Assembly: GCA_021018995.1 (NCBI GenBank)
Contig: CM037591.1
Span: 69,963,901-70,027,900, forward strand
Source of the DNA: Chloranthus sessilifolius
Taxonomy: Eukaryota > Streptophyta > Magnoliopsida > Chloranthales > Chloranthaceae
Length of the DNA stretch: 64,000 nucleotides
Reading direction: 5' to 3'
The notes beneath the pieces are model-generated. The model saw nothing but the letters and a program-made list of their open reading frames with translations. It ran no database searches and had not been told where the DNA came from. A program made the position numbers and the translations under genes. The number at the start of each line of letters is the position of its first letter. Positions within the stretch are counted from its first letter, which is position 1. Positions 63,689 to 64,000 of the stretch are shown here, one piece after another.

Positions 63689-64000
63689 TGTTGAGAACCA
63701 GAAAATACCATTCTCTACCCTTTAACATAGGCCTTGATAGACCCTTGAGAGAACTAAATAAGTGTTTTAAGTGCTTGTGTTACAGCTAACAATAAAGACA
63801 GGCTTAACCATGAAAGTAGCCTAAAAGTGCCAAAAAGATGATAATCCATGTCGATCCAAAGGAAGAAAGAGAAGGGACAACCTCACTAGTCAAAAATGCT
63901 CGAATCAAGAGGCAAAGACTTGGTCTCAACCCAGAAAAGAAATGTGGAGAAATTCGAACAGAAAAATGCACTACAGAGTGCTTTTCGAAAAGAATCTGAA
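63689..64000 (+). repeat. 3' LTR of Athila-B, partial
   Basis: TGTTGAGAACCAG and about 310 further bases closely match 51469-51780, including the first CTTTTCGAAAAG motif at the window end. Confidence 0.9.

Larger units (their letters stand above)
51469..64000 (+). mobile_element. Athila-B: Athila-type element, 3' LTR runs off the window
   Basis: It has a 5' LTR (51469-53334), PBS, gag, protease, RT, RNase H split by a solo LTR, integrase, internal array, accessory ORF, internal PPT, conserved 3' structures and PPT. The 3' LTR starts at 63689. It is inserted into Athila-A2. Confidence 0.9.

Noticed and set aside
1..64000. Host genes, tRNA or rRNA genes
   Set aside because: I looked for non-transposon protein similarity and tRNA-like cloverleafs on both strands and saw none. 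The only tRNA-related text is the primer-binding sites and the PBS-complementary arrays.

Overview
This window is plant nuclear DNA, and I see no host gene in it. It is a pile of old, nested Ty3/gypsy LTR retrotransposons from two groups. Tat-type elements are recognised by long LTRs starting TGTAGACACC and by a second, archaeal-type RNase H after the usual one. Athila-type elements are recognised by LTRs starting TGTT and by a primer-binding site matching the 3' end of tRNA-Asp. The sequence suggests a large, repeat-rich flowering plant; the species cannot be read from it. Almost every reading frame carries stops or frameshifts, mostly at former CpG, CAG, CGA or TGG codons, as expected for methylated, silent copies.

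Layout. 110-10950: Tat-1 (+), with 5' LTR, PBS and decayed gag, a coding minisatellite, no pol, and a 3' internal region. 10951-15974: Athila-C (-), truncated at its 3' end, with most of pol deleted. 15975-24852: Tat-3 (-), with a 3' LTR fragment, a long 3' internal region and an antisense multi-exon gene with a plant mobile domain (PMD). 24853-38118: Tat-2 (+), inserted into the PMD gene, with decayed gag, protease, RT, two RNase H domains and integrase. 38119-51468: two Athila-A copies in tandem sharing the LTR at 40710-43214. 51469-64000: Athila-B (+), inserted into the second Athila-A copy; its own pol is split by a solo LTR (57344-59231, 5-bp target duplication). The 3' LTR of Athila-B runs off the window.

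The most interesting structure is regulatory. Each family has, in its LTR upstream of the TATA box, a dense array of one short CpG-containing motif. A second array of the same family-specific motif lies inside the element, upstream of the accessory gene: CTTTTCGAAAAG in Athila-B, CTCGCGAAG in Athila-A, CCTATCGAC in Athila-C, GCGCGCAATT in Tat. All four motifs have a palindromic CpG core, and each family has its own unrelated accessory ORF. I infer separate accessory-gene promoters and possibly a motif-specific activation or anti-silencing system, similar in logic to VANC proteins of VANDAL transposons.

The window also shows conserved RNA-like structures. These are a predicted three-way junction and a terminal hairpin just upstream of the Athila polypurine tract, a 32-nt hairpin with compensatory changes in all Athila LTR leaders, and an internal second polypurine tract. 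The Tat elements add arrays of a motif complementary to their own primer-binding site and a palindrome around the 3' LTR boundary.
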